From Marinoscillum furvescens DSM 4134 (lineage in GTDB: Bacteria; Bacteroidota; Bacteroidia; Cytophagales; Cyclobacteriaceae): a stretch of DNA of 64,000 bases. Where the stretch lies: the NCBI RefSeq assembly GCF_003386095.1, contig NZ_QREG01000002.1, forward strand, positions 332,223 to 396,222, read 5' to 3'. The translations under genes were made by a program, and so were the position numbers. Shown here in pieces: positions 9,669 to 18,733 of this stretch. Within the stretch, counting starts at the first letter, position 1. Every line of letters begins with the position of its first letter. Below the pieces are notes generated by a model. That model worked only from the letters and a program-made list of their open reading frames with translations, searched no databases and was not told where the DNA came from.

Positions 9669-12600
9669 TCAATTTTGGTTGAGAAGCTGACCCGCAGAAA
9701 CTTTTCCCTTCAGGTCTTTAGCCCCTACATGTGTAATACTCAATGCTAAAACTTTGTCGAGGTATGCATTGGCCTTTTCGAGGTTTTCCATCCCGATTTG
9801 TGCCAAAGCCATCAAATAATACGCATCCATATCACTCCGCTTTTGAATGTCGTCTTCAAAGACTAGCAACAACGGTAGTGAGGTAGCGAAATAATCGATT
9901 TTGGCTTCCTGCGAAAGCTTAGCTTTAGCAAATTTGTACATATCCTCAAGAATAGCACGTGCTTCCACACCTTTACCAAGAGCCTCCAGTGACAGTGCCT
10001 TATAATAGGTGAGTTCGGAAAAATCGCTGACTGCCATATCTATGAAATCACCCTGCTCCGCAGCACTCGCCGTGAAGCAACGCGTCGCCTCACTTTCATT
10101 GCCTAAGGCTCGGTGGGCCATACCCTTCCAGTAGTTGATATGTGCTACGGCCTGGAGCTCGTGGTACTTTTCTCCGAGGTTGTCTGGCGTATCGATCGAC
10201 TGATTGAAATACTCCAACGCACGAGCAGGATCGTCTGACTGCAGTGCTTGCTGACCAAGGTTTAGGCAAGCATAGGTATACTGTCTTAGTACCTGGCCTT
10301 CCCCACCTTCCCATGGGTGAAAAGTCCGGCTCGTCATCAAATCAAGTGCTTTTTCCGACTGATCGGTATAGTTGTACAGTGCGGCTAGCTCTACACTAAA
10401 ATCATCACGATTCAGCACTACCTCCTTTATTTCTTCTAAAGCTTTTAACCGCTCGGCAGGCTGCTCGTTATTCTTCTTACGCAGCTGATCATACTCAAAC
10501 TGAATGCGCGCATCATCCGGAGCATAAGTTGCTGCCTGCTGATAATACTGCAGCGCTTTCTTGCCATCTTGATGTGCATTCCAATGAGCGATACCCAGAT
10601 TTCGGTGCAGCGTAGGATACTTACTCCCGAGTGCCACGGCTTGCTCCCAAACAGTAATGGCATCCTCATGGCGCTTTACGTTGAAGTAAAAATTCCCAAG
10701 ACCATGGGCCGCCATCGCGCAGCTTGGTTTATTGGATGAGATCCACTCCAGTAGCTGAAGTTCTGCAAGTCTGGATGGGAAAAAGTAATCAAAGGACTCT
10801 TTGGCAACTGTACTTAGCAATTCATCTCCTTTGGCCTCCTCACCGATGGCCAGGTAGCACCATGCCAGCACCACACGGGTCATTGCCGACTTGCCCATTG
10901 GGTTGGGCACTGCGCACTCCGGCACCTCGTTGGCATGATGAAGCTCCAATAGCTGTATGGCTCTTTCGAAATATCCCGCCTCCGCATATTCAAAGGCCAA
11001 ATCAATGATGGTCTGTGCATCGTTTCGGCTGGAGCTCAAAAAGGTTTCAAAGCTGCCTTGCAGTACGCCCAACTCAAAGTTGGCCCACTGATCCAGCGGA
11101 TCAATGACTAACAAATCTTCCAGTACTTGGATAGCGGTATCTTTTTTATCCATTGAAGACAATACCACCGCTTTCAAAATATGAGCACTGTTGTTTTGAG
11201 TATTCGTCACCAGGGCAGCATCCAAATGCTCCAGTGCGGTTTCAAAATCTTTTTTACGTGCATCCAGCTTGGCCAACATGTAGTAACTGGACGCCCTCCA
11301 CTCATAGTTCCAGGTGGCTTTATAGAAGGACTTATAAGCTACTTCAAGTTCATTGAGGTAGTAGCTCGCCATCCCATGGTAGTAGTGTGCTTCGCCAGTA
11401 GATGGATTTGGATGATAGGTGGTCAATATTTCCATCGCCTGAGCCGCATATGTCTGCGCCTCCGCAAAAAGTCCCGCTTTAATCTTCACCTTACTCAGTG
11501 AAATGTGCGCGTTGTAATTACGTGGGTCTTTTTCAATGGCACGCTCCCAATAAGGTTCTGGATAGCGTGTAGGGTGACGATAAAGCTCCAGATGCTCTCC
11601 AATCTGATCCAGCTCCAGCGAGCTTTCCACTTCTTCTGGCTGCAAGGGTTCAAAGGCCTGATTTCTGTCGCGCACCTTTTCTACCTCCTCATGACGGTAG
11701 CTAATGAGCGTTTTGCCTGCCTCATTTAAGACGGTTATACTCAATTGCTTCTCCTCGCCCGCCTCGAATGACCTGTTGCTGATCCAGGGTTCGGATGGGC
11801 TAGTGGCTATGTTGTTGAGCTCTTCTACTTTGTCACCGATCTGAAGGATCACTTTCAAGCCTTCCAGCGGGCTACTGCTTGCCACACCTAGCTCCACCTG
11901 ATTGCCCTGGACCGGTACCATTCGTACTGCCACGTCTTTATTGGCATTTTGTACGGGGCCAAGCTTTTTATAGCTCCACCAATACTGTGAGAAGGTTTTG
12001 GTTTCGAAAGGCAGCAAATAGGTAAAGTCTGGCTGGTTGTCAGTGTAAACACCCGCCATCAGCTCAAAGTATGGTCCGCCTTCATCGGTAAGCTCACGAT
12101 CCCAGGCTCTGCCAAACTCATGATCTCCCCATGTCCATTGCTTTTTGCCCGGCGCTATGTGACGATTGGCCACATGGATGAAGCCACCTTCTGTTTTGGC
12201 ATCATAGCCTCCGAAAAAGTCGTATTTCGTATCACAAACCATGTAGCTAGTCGGTACTGTGATGTTTTCATATTTACGTAAGTCATTTCTCCCCGGACGC
12301 TCGTGATAAGGAATGCCATAATAATGATTTTCGGCATAGGGGAAACTACTCATAGCGCGTACCGCGTGATCCGCTACGTAATGCACATCCGGTGGAAAGA
12401 AGCTTTGATAGTCCTCATGAACTTCTACGGCCACATTGGCCCACCACAAGAACGTCTGGGTAAGTGGGGTACGGTTAAAAAGTCGCCCTTTGAGCTCCAC
12501 CAGAGCACTGCCCGGCTTTAGGCGAATGCCGTGCATGCCCTTTAGCCGGTACATGGGGTCGTACTCCGACATCCACACGGTGCTGGCTCCGTCTGCCTCC

Positions 12601-13007
12601 TTTTCTACATGCACATCGGTGGGTAGGTATGTGCCCGGACGATGGTGCTGTGGCCAGTTAAACTCCACGCCACCACTGATCCATGGGCCCGCCAAGCCTA
12701 CTAAGGCCGGTTTGATGACCTCCTGTCGGTAGAAAAAGTCGTAATCATTGTTTGCCTTGTCCTGTGCTTCGAAAATGCGGCCACCGATCTCGGGCAACAT
12801 TTTGAGTCGCACATATTCGTTTTCGAGCGTGGCAGTTTTGTAGGTCTTGGGTGTAGCCTGGTCATATACTTTATCGATAAAAGGCACGGGATAAACTTTG
12901 CCAGATGATCCCTGGTACACGCGCTTTTCAAAAAATACGGGATTGATTTCCGACTTACCTAGTTCGTAGGTTGGAATTGTTTGCTTGGAAATTGAGGATT
13001 TAACCAT
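9669..13007 (-). CDS. DUF5107 plus TPR-repeat protein, cytoplasmic
   Basis: An 1112-residue protein without signal peptide or membrane segment. Residues about 15-370 match my recollection of DUF5107 and resemble the aldose-epimerase-like beta-sandwich. Examples are YVRLKMLPEIGGRIFEA and GPWISGGVEFNWPQHHRP, with many conserved His, Trp and Tyr. From about residue 480 to the end there are tetratricopeptide repeats, for example YNAHISLSKVKIKAGLFAEA and GSKYPTLHRNLGIAHW. It sits between a sulfatase and a sugar porter, downstream in the operon. That suggests a cytosolic job on an imported oligosaccharide or sugar, as a glycosidase, epimerase or scaffold. Function is not established from this sequence. 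The start is 44 nt from the MFS stop. Confidence 0.8.
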   Translation of the reverse strand: MVKSSISKQTIPTYELGKSEINPVFFEKRVYQGSSGKVYPVPFIDKVYDQATPKTYKTATLENEYVRLKMLPEIGGRIFEAQDKANNDYDFFYRQEVIKPALVGLAGPWISGGVEFNWPQHHRPGTYLPTDVHVEKEADGASTVWMSEYDPMYRLKGMHGIRLKPGSALVELKGRLFNRTPLTQTFLWWANVAVEVHEDYQSFFPPDVHYVADHAVRAMSSFPYAENHYYGIPYHERPGRNDLRKYENITVPTSYMVCDTKYDFFGGYDAKTEGGFIHVANRHIAPGKKQWTWGDHEFGRAWDRELTDEGGPYFELMAGVYTDNQPDFTYLLPFETKTFSQYWWSYKKLGPVQNANKDVAVRMVPVQGNQVELGVASSSPLEGLKVILQIGDKVEELNNIATSPSEPWISNRSFEAGEEKQLSITVLNEAGKTLISYRHEEVEKVRDRNQAFEPLQPEEVESSLELDQIGEHLELYRHPTRYPEPYWERAIEKDPRNYNAHISLSKVKIKAGLFAEAQTYAAQAMEILTTYHPNPSTGEAHYYHGMASYYLNELEVAYKSFYKATWNYEWRASSYYMLAKLDARKKDFETALEHLDAALVTNTQNNSAHILKAVVLSSMDKKDTAIQVLEDLLVIDPLDQWANFELGVLQGSFETFLSSSRNDAQTIIDLAFEYAEAGYFERAIQLLELHHANEVPECAVPNPMGKSAMTRVVLAWCYLAIGEEAKGDELLSTVAKESFDYFFPSRLAELQLLEWISSNKPSCAMAAHGLGNFYFNVKRHEDAITVWEQAVALGSKYPTLHRNLGIAHWNAHQDGKKALQYYQQAATYAPDDARIQFEYDQLRKKNNEQPAERLKALEEIKEVVLNRDDFSVELAALYNYTDQSEKALDLMTSRTFHPWEGGEGQVLRQYTYACLNLGQQALQSDDPARALEYFNQSIDTPDNLGEKYHELQAVAHINYWKGMAHRALGNESEATRCFTASAAEQGDFIDMAVSDFSELTYYKALSLEALGKGVEARAILEDMYKFAKAKLSQEAKIDYFATSLPLLLVFEDDIQKRSDMDAYYLMALAQIGMENLEKANAYLDKVLALSITHVGAKDLKGKVSAGQLLNQN

Positions 13008-13051
13008 AACTATATTTTTCTGATTCTATCAATTCATTTTTTATTGTCGAT

Positions 13052-14452
13052 CTACTTTTCAGTAGAGGCAAACTCATTTTCGATTTCTTCTAAGGATTTC
13101 CCTTTGGTCTCAGGCAATCGAGCTCTGATAAACAGAAAGCCTGCTATACAAATGATGCTGTACACCCAGAAAGTACCGAAGGCATTGAGTGCGGAGTTGA
13201 GTAAGGGGAAACTAAAAGTGAGCACGAAGGAGGCGATCCATAGGGATAATGTACCTATGGACATGGCTAGCCCCCGGACGCGATTGGGAAAAATCTCTGA
13301 CAACACCACCCAGGTAACCGGGGCCAGTGACATGGCGTAGACGGCAATGGCTGCTACCACCAGTATAAGGATCGGCAGACCTGTCCAGCCCATGAAGTAG
13401 CTCAACCCTAGTACTGCATAAATTACGCCGAGACCGGCAGAGCCAATAAGCATGAGTTTCTTCCGCCCCCATCCATCGATGGTTTGCATGGCAACAAGTG
13501 TAAAGACCAGGTTTACGCTGCCTGTAATGACAATATTGAACAGCATGTCGCCTACACTGTAGCCGGCGCTGCTAAAAATTTCTTCTGCGTAATTAAAGAT
13601 CACGTTGATACCGCACCACTGCTGAAAAACTGCCAGCACGATGCCCAGCACCATGATAGGCTTTACTTTGGGAGAAAACAGCTCGCGCCAGTGTACCGAA
13701 TCATTTTGCTCTTTATAGGACGACTGAATACGCGCAAGCTCGGTACTGGCATAGTGCTCCCCTCCTACTTTGGTGAGTATGCCTTTGGCCGCCGCATGCT
13801 GCTGAAGTTTCACCAAAAAACGAGGGCTTTTCGGCACGGCAAACATGAGGAGAAAGAAAGCTCCTGCAGGCACCAGCTCGGCCCAAAACATCCAGCGCCA
13901 GCCAGTAATACCATTCCATGAAGCCAAGATCTCGGCATCCGTAGCTGCAGCCCCTACTGGATCAGCAATGAGGTAATTGGTGATCTGTGCCGCCAATATC
14001 CCGATGACAATTGTCAGCTGATTGATGGCTACAAATCGGCCCCGCAGTTCCGCTGGGGAGATCTCGGCGATATACATAGGTGAAAGCGTAGACGCCAGTC
14101 CGATACCCACTCCACCGATCAGTCGGTAGATGATAAACATCGTAAAATCATCGGTATATCCACTTCCAAAGGCTGAAACAATAAACAGAAATGCTGCTAC
14201 AATCAGTGGGTTTTTGCGACCGTATTTATCAGAAACCGAGCCGGACAGCATGGCTCCACCTATACACCCTACGAGCGCACTACTCATAGCCCACCCTTGC
14301 AGGCCGGGAGAGTCCTTGATCTGAAAAAACAGTTCGTAGAAGGGCTTTGCCCCACCGATCACTACCCAATCATAACCAAAAAGAAGGCCACCCATCGCAG
14401 AGGTAAGGGCTAGCGCCAGAAGGTAGGAGATATTGTATTGCTGTTTTGCCAT
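13052..14452 (-). CDS. Sugar porter family MFS transporter
   Basis: A 466-residue inner-membrane protein with about 12 hydrophobic segments. It carries the sugar-porter signatures: GLLFGYDWVVIGG in TM1, VSDKYGRK after TM2, RLIGGVGIGLAS plus YIAEISPAELRGR around TM4-5, GWGRKKLML in the second half, and PETKGKSLEEIE at the C-terminus. Such porters (XylE/GLUT type) import monosaccharides, usually with protons. In this operon it would carry the monosaccharide released in the periplasm into the cytoplasm, feeding the dehydratase and aldolase genes. The sugar cannot be told from sequence alone. It is 11 nt from the upstream sulfatase stop. Confidence 0.93.
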   Translation of the reverse strand: MAKQQYNISYLLALALTSAMGGLLFGYDWVVIGGAKPFYELFFQIKDSPGLQGWAMSSALVGCIGGAMLSGSVSDKYGRKNPLIVAAFLFIVSAFGSGYTDDFTMFIIYRLIGGVGIGLASTLSPMYIAEISPAELRGRFVAINQLTIVIGILAAQITNYLIADPVGAAATDAEILASWNGITGWRWMFWAELVPAGAFFLLMFAVPKSPRFLVKLQQHAAAKGILTKVGGEHYASTELARIQSSYKEQNDSVHWRELFSPKVKPIMVLGIVLAVFQQWCGINVIFNYAEEIFSSAGYSVGDMLFNIVITGSVNLVFTLVAMQTIDGWGRKKLMLIGSAGLGVIYAVLGLSYFMGWTGLPILILVVAAIAVYAMSLAPVTWVVLSEIFPNRVRGLAMSIGTLSLWIASFVLTFSFPLLNSALNAFGTFWVYSIICIAGFLFIRARLPETKGKSLEEIENEFASTEK

Positions 14453-14463
14453 TCAAATAGTGC

Positions 14464-15960
14464 TTATTGTTCTGTATTCAGTAGTTCGTTGAGCTTTTTA
14501 CTTAGTCTGGAAGTGACTTCCGGGTATTTTTCAGCCAGATTATTCGTTTCGTAAGGATCCTTGTCCAGGTCAAAAAGTTGTGCCGTAGGGTAAAATCCCG
14601 GATCCACGTATTTTTCACTGATCCAGCCCGGCACTGGACTGGGCTTAGCCTGTATGTACTTCCACTTACCATGACGAAGGCCAAACGTATAGGCCTCTTC
14701 CAGCAAGTACTCCCTGCCCCGCTCCGTCTCCCCTAGCCAGGCTGAGAGGTTGTCTTGGCTGTCGGTGGCGTCCTGCACATTTCCAGACACCAGCTTCCCA
14801 ATTGATGCATAGAGATCCACCTGACTTAACAGTGCGGAGCTCACGCCAGGCTGTACTTTACCCGGCCAGCTCACGATGGTTGGCACTCGCGTGCCTCCTT
14901 CATAGACCGAATATTTCGTACCACGAAAAGGTCCTGCCGGCCGATGGTTGCCTACGAGCTCTCGGGCATAATCCAGATAGCCGTCATCGAGAATCGGGCC
15001 ATTGTCGCTGGTGAAAATCACCATCGTATTTTCTGTCAGTTTTAGACTATCGAGCGTTTGTATGATCTGCCCTACGCACCAGTCCATCTGAGCAATCACA
15101 TCACCCCGTGGCCCCATGCTACTGCTCTCCACAAACTGAATATTAGGTACTCTGGGCTGGTGAATGTCATGCAAAGAGAAATAGAGGAAAAAAGGCTTTT
15201 TGGCGTTTTTAGTGATAAACGCTTTTGACTTTCCAGTCAGAACAAAAGGAAACTGCTCATCTACCCATAATGCGGAGCGCCCTCCGCTTTGATAGCCGAT
15301 GCGGCTATAGCCATTGATCACCGTACCGAGGTGGTAGCTCTCTGTGTGCTGCTTGAGCAACTCAGGATGCTCGCGTCCTACAGGAAAATCATCCAAAACA
15401 TCCCGGTAGCTCACCGTAATCGGGTCTTTAGGGTCCAGGCCCACCACTTGTTGGTTTTCCAGGTACACACAAGGCACCCGGTCTCCAGTAGATGGGATCA
15501 AAAAGCTATAATCAAAACCGACCTCTTTTGGCCCAGGAGCCACTTTTCCGTTCCAGTCTACCTGACCGTCGCCCAGCCCAAGGTGCCATTTACCTACAAC
15601 TCCGGTAGTGTAACCGGCTTCCTTCAGCATTTTGGGTAAGGTCCCTTTATCTGTTTCGATAATCAGTGGAGCGTCGCCCTGAAGTATGCCAGCCTTGCGG
15701 CGAAAAGAGTAACGGCCCGTCAATAAAGTATATCTGGAGGGCGTGCAGGTAGAAGCGCCGCAGTGCGCATCGGTAAAGTTGATACCGCGAGCAGCAAGGG
15801 CATCCACATTGGGGGTTTTCACACCGATGGCTCCATTGACACCAATATCTCCATAGCCCAAATCATCCACATAGATCAATACAATGTTGGGCTTTTGGCC
15901 GTAAGCCAGCAAGACTAATGGTGCCAGCAACATCAACAGTATCATTCGTTTACTACTCAT
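14464..15960 (-). CDS. S1-family sulfatase (formylglycine type), secreted
   Basis: A 498-residue type I sulfatase with a conventional signal peptide ending near AYGQ. The motif IVLIYVDDLGYGDIG supplies calcium ligands. The formylglycine site is C72 in STCTPSRYTLLTGRYS, and GKWHLGLGDGQ, FSLHDIHQPRVP and FTSDNGPILDDGY follow. The sequence is clearly different from the 8108 and 40758 sulfatases, so it probably belongs to another S1 subfamily and removes sulfate at a different position. The ATG lies 8 nt inside the upstream GH2 gene, which indicates translational coupling. It depends on a maturase that is not in the window. Confidence 0.92.
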   Translation of the reverse strand: MSSKRMILLMLLAPLVLLAYGQKPNIVLIYVDDLGYGDIGVNGAIGVKTPNVDALAARGINFTDAHCGASTCTPSRYTLLTGRYSFRRKAGILQGDAPLIIETDKGTLPKMLKEAGYTTGVVGKWHLGLGDGQVDWNGKVAPGPKEVGFDYSFLIPSTGDRVPCVYLENQQVVGLDPKDPITVSYRDVLDDFPVGREHPELLKQHTESYHLGTVINGYSRIGYQSGGRSALWVDEQFPFVLTGKSKAFITKNAKKPFFLYFSLHDIHQPRVPNIQFVESSSMGPRGDVIAQMDWCVGQIIQTLDSLKLTENTMVIFTSDNGPILDDGYLDYARELVGNHRPAGPFRGTKYSVYEGGTRVPTIVSWPGKVQPGVSSALLSQVDLYASIGKLVSGNVQDATDSQDNLSAWLGETERGREYLLEEAYTFGLRHGKWKYIQAKPSPVPGWISEKYVDPGFYPTAQLFDLDKDPYETNNLAEKYPEVTSRLSKKLNELLNTEQ

Positions 15961-18730
15961 CCGCTTCTGATTTCGTTAAGTCTCTTATTTGATCCAGTGT
16001 CACCTCCGCTTTTGGCTGAAAAGCCTCACTGCTCATGTATTGCTGCAAACTCCTGAGCAATTGCTTCGAGGACAGTTCTTCAGACTTGATCAGGTCTGCG
16101 CCACTCACCAAAAGGCTGCCTTTGCCCACCTTCACTTCAAAAAGGAGGGCCAGATCTCGATTTTCAAACCAGTCATCGATGATTCTAACGATGGGTTGGA
16201 TATCTGCCTGAAGGGCATCCAAATTGATGGCTGATGCTCCGGTCATGGGGCCCCACCACTGCCAGTCGCTGTGTGGTCTGGTGGGAAATAAGTTCAGTGC
16301 TGCATGGTCCGGCTGAGCCAACACGCCCAGGGTATGCGGTTTTTGCCCGCTGGTATAGGCGGTATTCCAAAAGATGCTGGAAAAGCCCACACCTACATTG
16401 CCACCTGCCTCAGCACGAAGCATATTTGAAGGTATGCAGTAGAGCACTTTACCGCCTTTGCGTAGACGTTTTTCTACTTGTTTGTCCAGCACATTGGTCG
16501 TGTAGATCTTTTGCTCGGTTTCCAGAGCGGGGTACACCCAAAAATTCCATTCATTCGTTTTCTGGCCTATGGTAGCCGTGAGGGTAAGCTGCTGTGGGGA
16601 TGTTATTTGGGCCAACTCCATTTGAGCACTGCCTACCGGCACCGCTAGCTTGCGATTAAATGGCTCAAGTGCAATGCTGCCCGTTGCCAGGACTTTATCT
16701 TGAGACGCCACCTGCCAGGTCACTACTCCTTCGATCGGCTGGCTACCGAAATGAGCCAGTTCCAGCGCTACATCAAACGTATCGGCATTGCTAAAGGTAA
16801 ATCTCGGAAACCTTGCCAGCAGCACCGTGGTATCACAAAATGACCGAAACGCTGCAGCGGAAACGTAAGGCTTTGGCTCCCAGAAGGCATTGACCACCCC
16901 TACTGTGGCCGTACCCTGGCCGCTAAAGTCTTGCAACCCAAGCAACTGAAAACCGGCCATCTCCCGAGTGCGGAATGCTTTTTCCATATCGGCCTTGTAT
17001 CCCAGCACCTGCAGTGCTCCTGAGGCTTTCAGGTAGTCATCACCAAGGTGACCGAGTCCTTTTGCTTTCAGGTCTTCCTGAAAAATCTCATAATTTTTGG
17101 CTTGCAGCACTCCGTCATAAAGCGGTATTTCATTGAAGTCTGGATAGGCACACCACTGGCCCATCTCATGGCTCACATAGGGCATGGCTATCGACTCGAT
17201 CAGCTCATCGTAATCGTCGGTACTCTTTGGAGGCTGACTATTGATTGGGCTTTTGAGCCCAGCGCCCCAGTGCTGAATCCGTGGACCTGCATGATTATAA
17301 AAATCAGCATTGGGCACGAAAGGCCATCCCGCACCGCTGGTATAGAGCTTATCGGGATCATAACTTCTAAAATGATCGATGTAGTCCGCCAAATAGGCTT
17401 TTTGGTTTTTGCCACCAGGCTCATTGCCATAGGCCACCAGACAAAGCGATGGGTGATGGCCATAGGTATCCAGAATGTCTTTAGTCTCCTGATAAATGTA
17501 CGCATCAATCGGAGCACCATCACCTACTGTAGAGGTAGGTGTATTGGCCCAGGAAGACGCCTCTACCTGCAAATACACGCCCATCTCATCTGCTGCCGCA
17601 AAGGCCGCCTCTGGCGGACACCACGAGTGGTAACGCACATGGTTGAGACCGTAATCCTGAACGGTCTGAAAAATTCGCTTCCATTCCTTTTTGTCAGTAG
17701 GAGGATATCCCGTCTTCGGAAAAATGGCACAATCCAGCGTGCCTCGCAGAAATATCGGCTGCCCATTGAGTGTAAACTGCCGACCTTGCCGGGTGATGCT
17801 TCGCATCCCAAAACGCATGGTTTTCGATACTTCGCTCCTAGGCACCGTAACCGTAAGTGTATAGAGATTCCGGCTAAACTCATCCCAAAGCTGAATTGGT
17901 TTTGGCAAGTCTATCGATTGCCAGCTGCTATCTGCCTGTAGCCTCTGATTAACCACTGTTTGTCCTGTAGGGTCACTGACGATGACATTCACGGCTGCAT
18001 TTCCGGTGTTAGCAGCAAGCAGCACGCGTACAGCTCCATTTTTCACGTCGGGCCGCACTGTAGCATAGGTCAGGTGTTCTGCTGGGAGAGCAGTGAGCTC
18101 CATGCTTCCCACGATACCGTTCCAGTTGGTTTGTGTATTGTCCGTAAGGCTGTGTGCACTGTTGCCCACGTCCACACTGTCCTGTCGGTTGTCCACTTTG
18201 ATGGTGATCACATGCGCGCCTTTTTCCAGATCCTTGAGTATAAACTCATGGGGAGTAGCCAGAGAGTTCTGCGCTCCTACTGCACGGTTATCGATCCAGA
18301 CTTTGGTCTGCCAATGTGGTCTTTCTAAAAACAGTCGATAATCGCCAGCTGATGTCAGCGTGATTTCCCGCTGATACCAGGCAGCACCCACGTAGTGCTT
18401 TTTGGGCTGTAGCCAAAAGGGAATTTTAATGTTTTCAGGTGTTCGGTATTTGGCATATTTTGGAGCAAAATACCAGGAGCTATCCAATATCTCTCCTGTC
18501 CATTGGGTAGCGATGCCCACCTCATTGCCATAGCCCGACATAGGCAGGGAACCAGGTAAAGCGATGGAATGCGACTCAAAACGAGCGGCCTGCCATTGCT
18601 CCTGCTCGCCACGATCCAGCGAATCCAGGCGAACATTCCATGTGCCGGATAAATCATGGCTTTGGCCAAAGGACAGTCCATAAACCAGGCATGCAAAAAT
18701 CAAAAGGGCGATATGTAAATGCTTATTCAT
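15953..18730 (-). CDS. GH2-family glycoside hydrolase, secreted (paralogue C)
   Basis: A 925-residue GH2-type enzyme with a type I signal peptide (LVYGLSFGQ). It is related to the two GH2 lipoproteins near 2.6-8.1 kb but more distant, with an extra N-terminal stretch (WYFAPKYAKYRTPENIKIP, about 86-104). The barrel holds RYHSWCPPEAAFAAAD, acid/base E437 (AYGNEPGG) and nucleophile E522 (YVSHEMGQW). The C-terminal region carries the same LFPTRPHSDWQWW block seen in the paralogues. It starts 3 nt after the stop of the GH30 gene and its end overlaps the sulfatase start by 8 nt. It probably removes a non-reducing beta-linked sugar; the specificity is unknown. Confidence 0.9.
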   Translation of the reverse strand: MNKHLHIALLIFACLVYGLSFGQSHDLSGTWNVRLDSLDRGEQEQWQAARFESHSIALPGSLPMSGYGNEVGIATQWTGEILDSSWYFAPKYAKYRTPENIKIPFWLQPKKHYVGAAWYQREITLTSAGDYRLFLERPHWQTKVWIDNRAVGAQNSLATPHEFILKDLEKGAHVITIKVDNRQDSVDVGNSAHSLTDNTQTNWNGIVGSMELTALPAEHLTYATVRPDVKNGAVRVLLAANTGNAAVNVIVSDPTGQTVVNQRLQADSSWQSIDLPKPIQLWDEFSRNLYTLTVTVPRSEVSKTMRFGMRSITRQGRQFTLNGQPIFLRGTLDCAIFPKTGYPPTDKKEWKRIFQTVQDYGLNHVRYHSWCPPEAAFAAADEMGVYLQVEASSWANTPTSTVGDGAPIDAYIYQETKDILDTYGHHPSLCLVAYGNEPGGKNQKAYLADYIDHFRSYDPDKLYTSGAGWPFVPNADFYNHAGPRIQHWGAGLKSPINSQPPKSTDDYDELIESIAMPYVSHEMGQWCAYPDFNEIPLYDGVLQAKNYEIFQEDLKAKGLGHLGDDYLKASGALQVLGYKADMEKAFRTREMAGFQLLGLQDFSGQGTATVGVVNAFWEPKPYVSAAAFRSFCDTTVLLARFPRFTFSNADTFDVALELAHFGSQPIEGVVTWQVASQDKVLATGSIALEPFNRKLAVPVGSAQMELAQITSPQQLTLTATIGQKTNEWNFWVYPALETEQKIYTTNVLDKQVEKRLRKGGKVLYCIPSNMLRAEAGGNVGVGFSSIFWNTAYTSGQKPHTLGVLAQPDHAALNLFPTRPHSDWQWWGPMTGASAINLDALQADIQPIVRIIDDWFENRDLALLFEVKVGKGSLLVSGADLIKSEELSSKQLLRSLQQYMSSEAFQPKAEVTLDQIRDLTKSEADE

Positions 18731-18733
18731 TTA

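Noticed and set aside
17048..17941. 297-residue plus-strand open frame
   Set aside because: It lies wholly antisense to the GH2 gene at 15953-18730, which has intact catalytic motifs and a signal peptide. No family resemblance.
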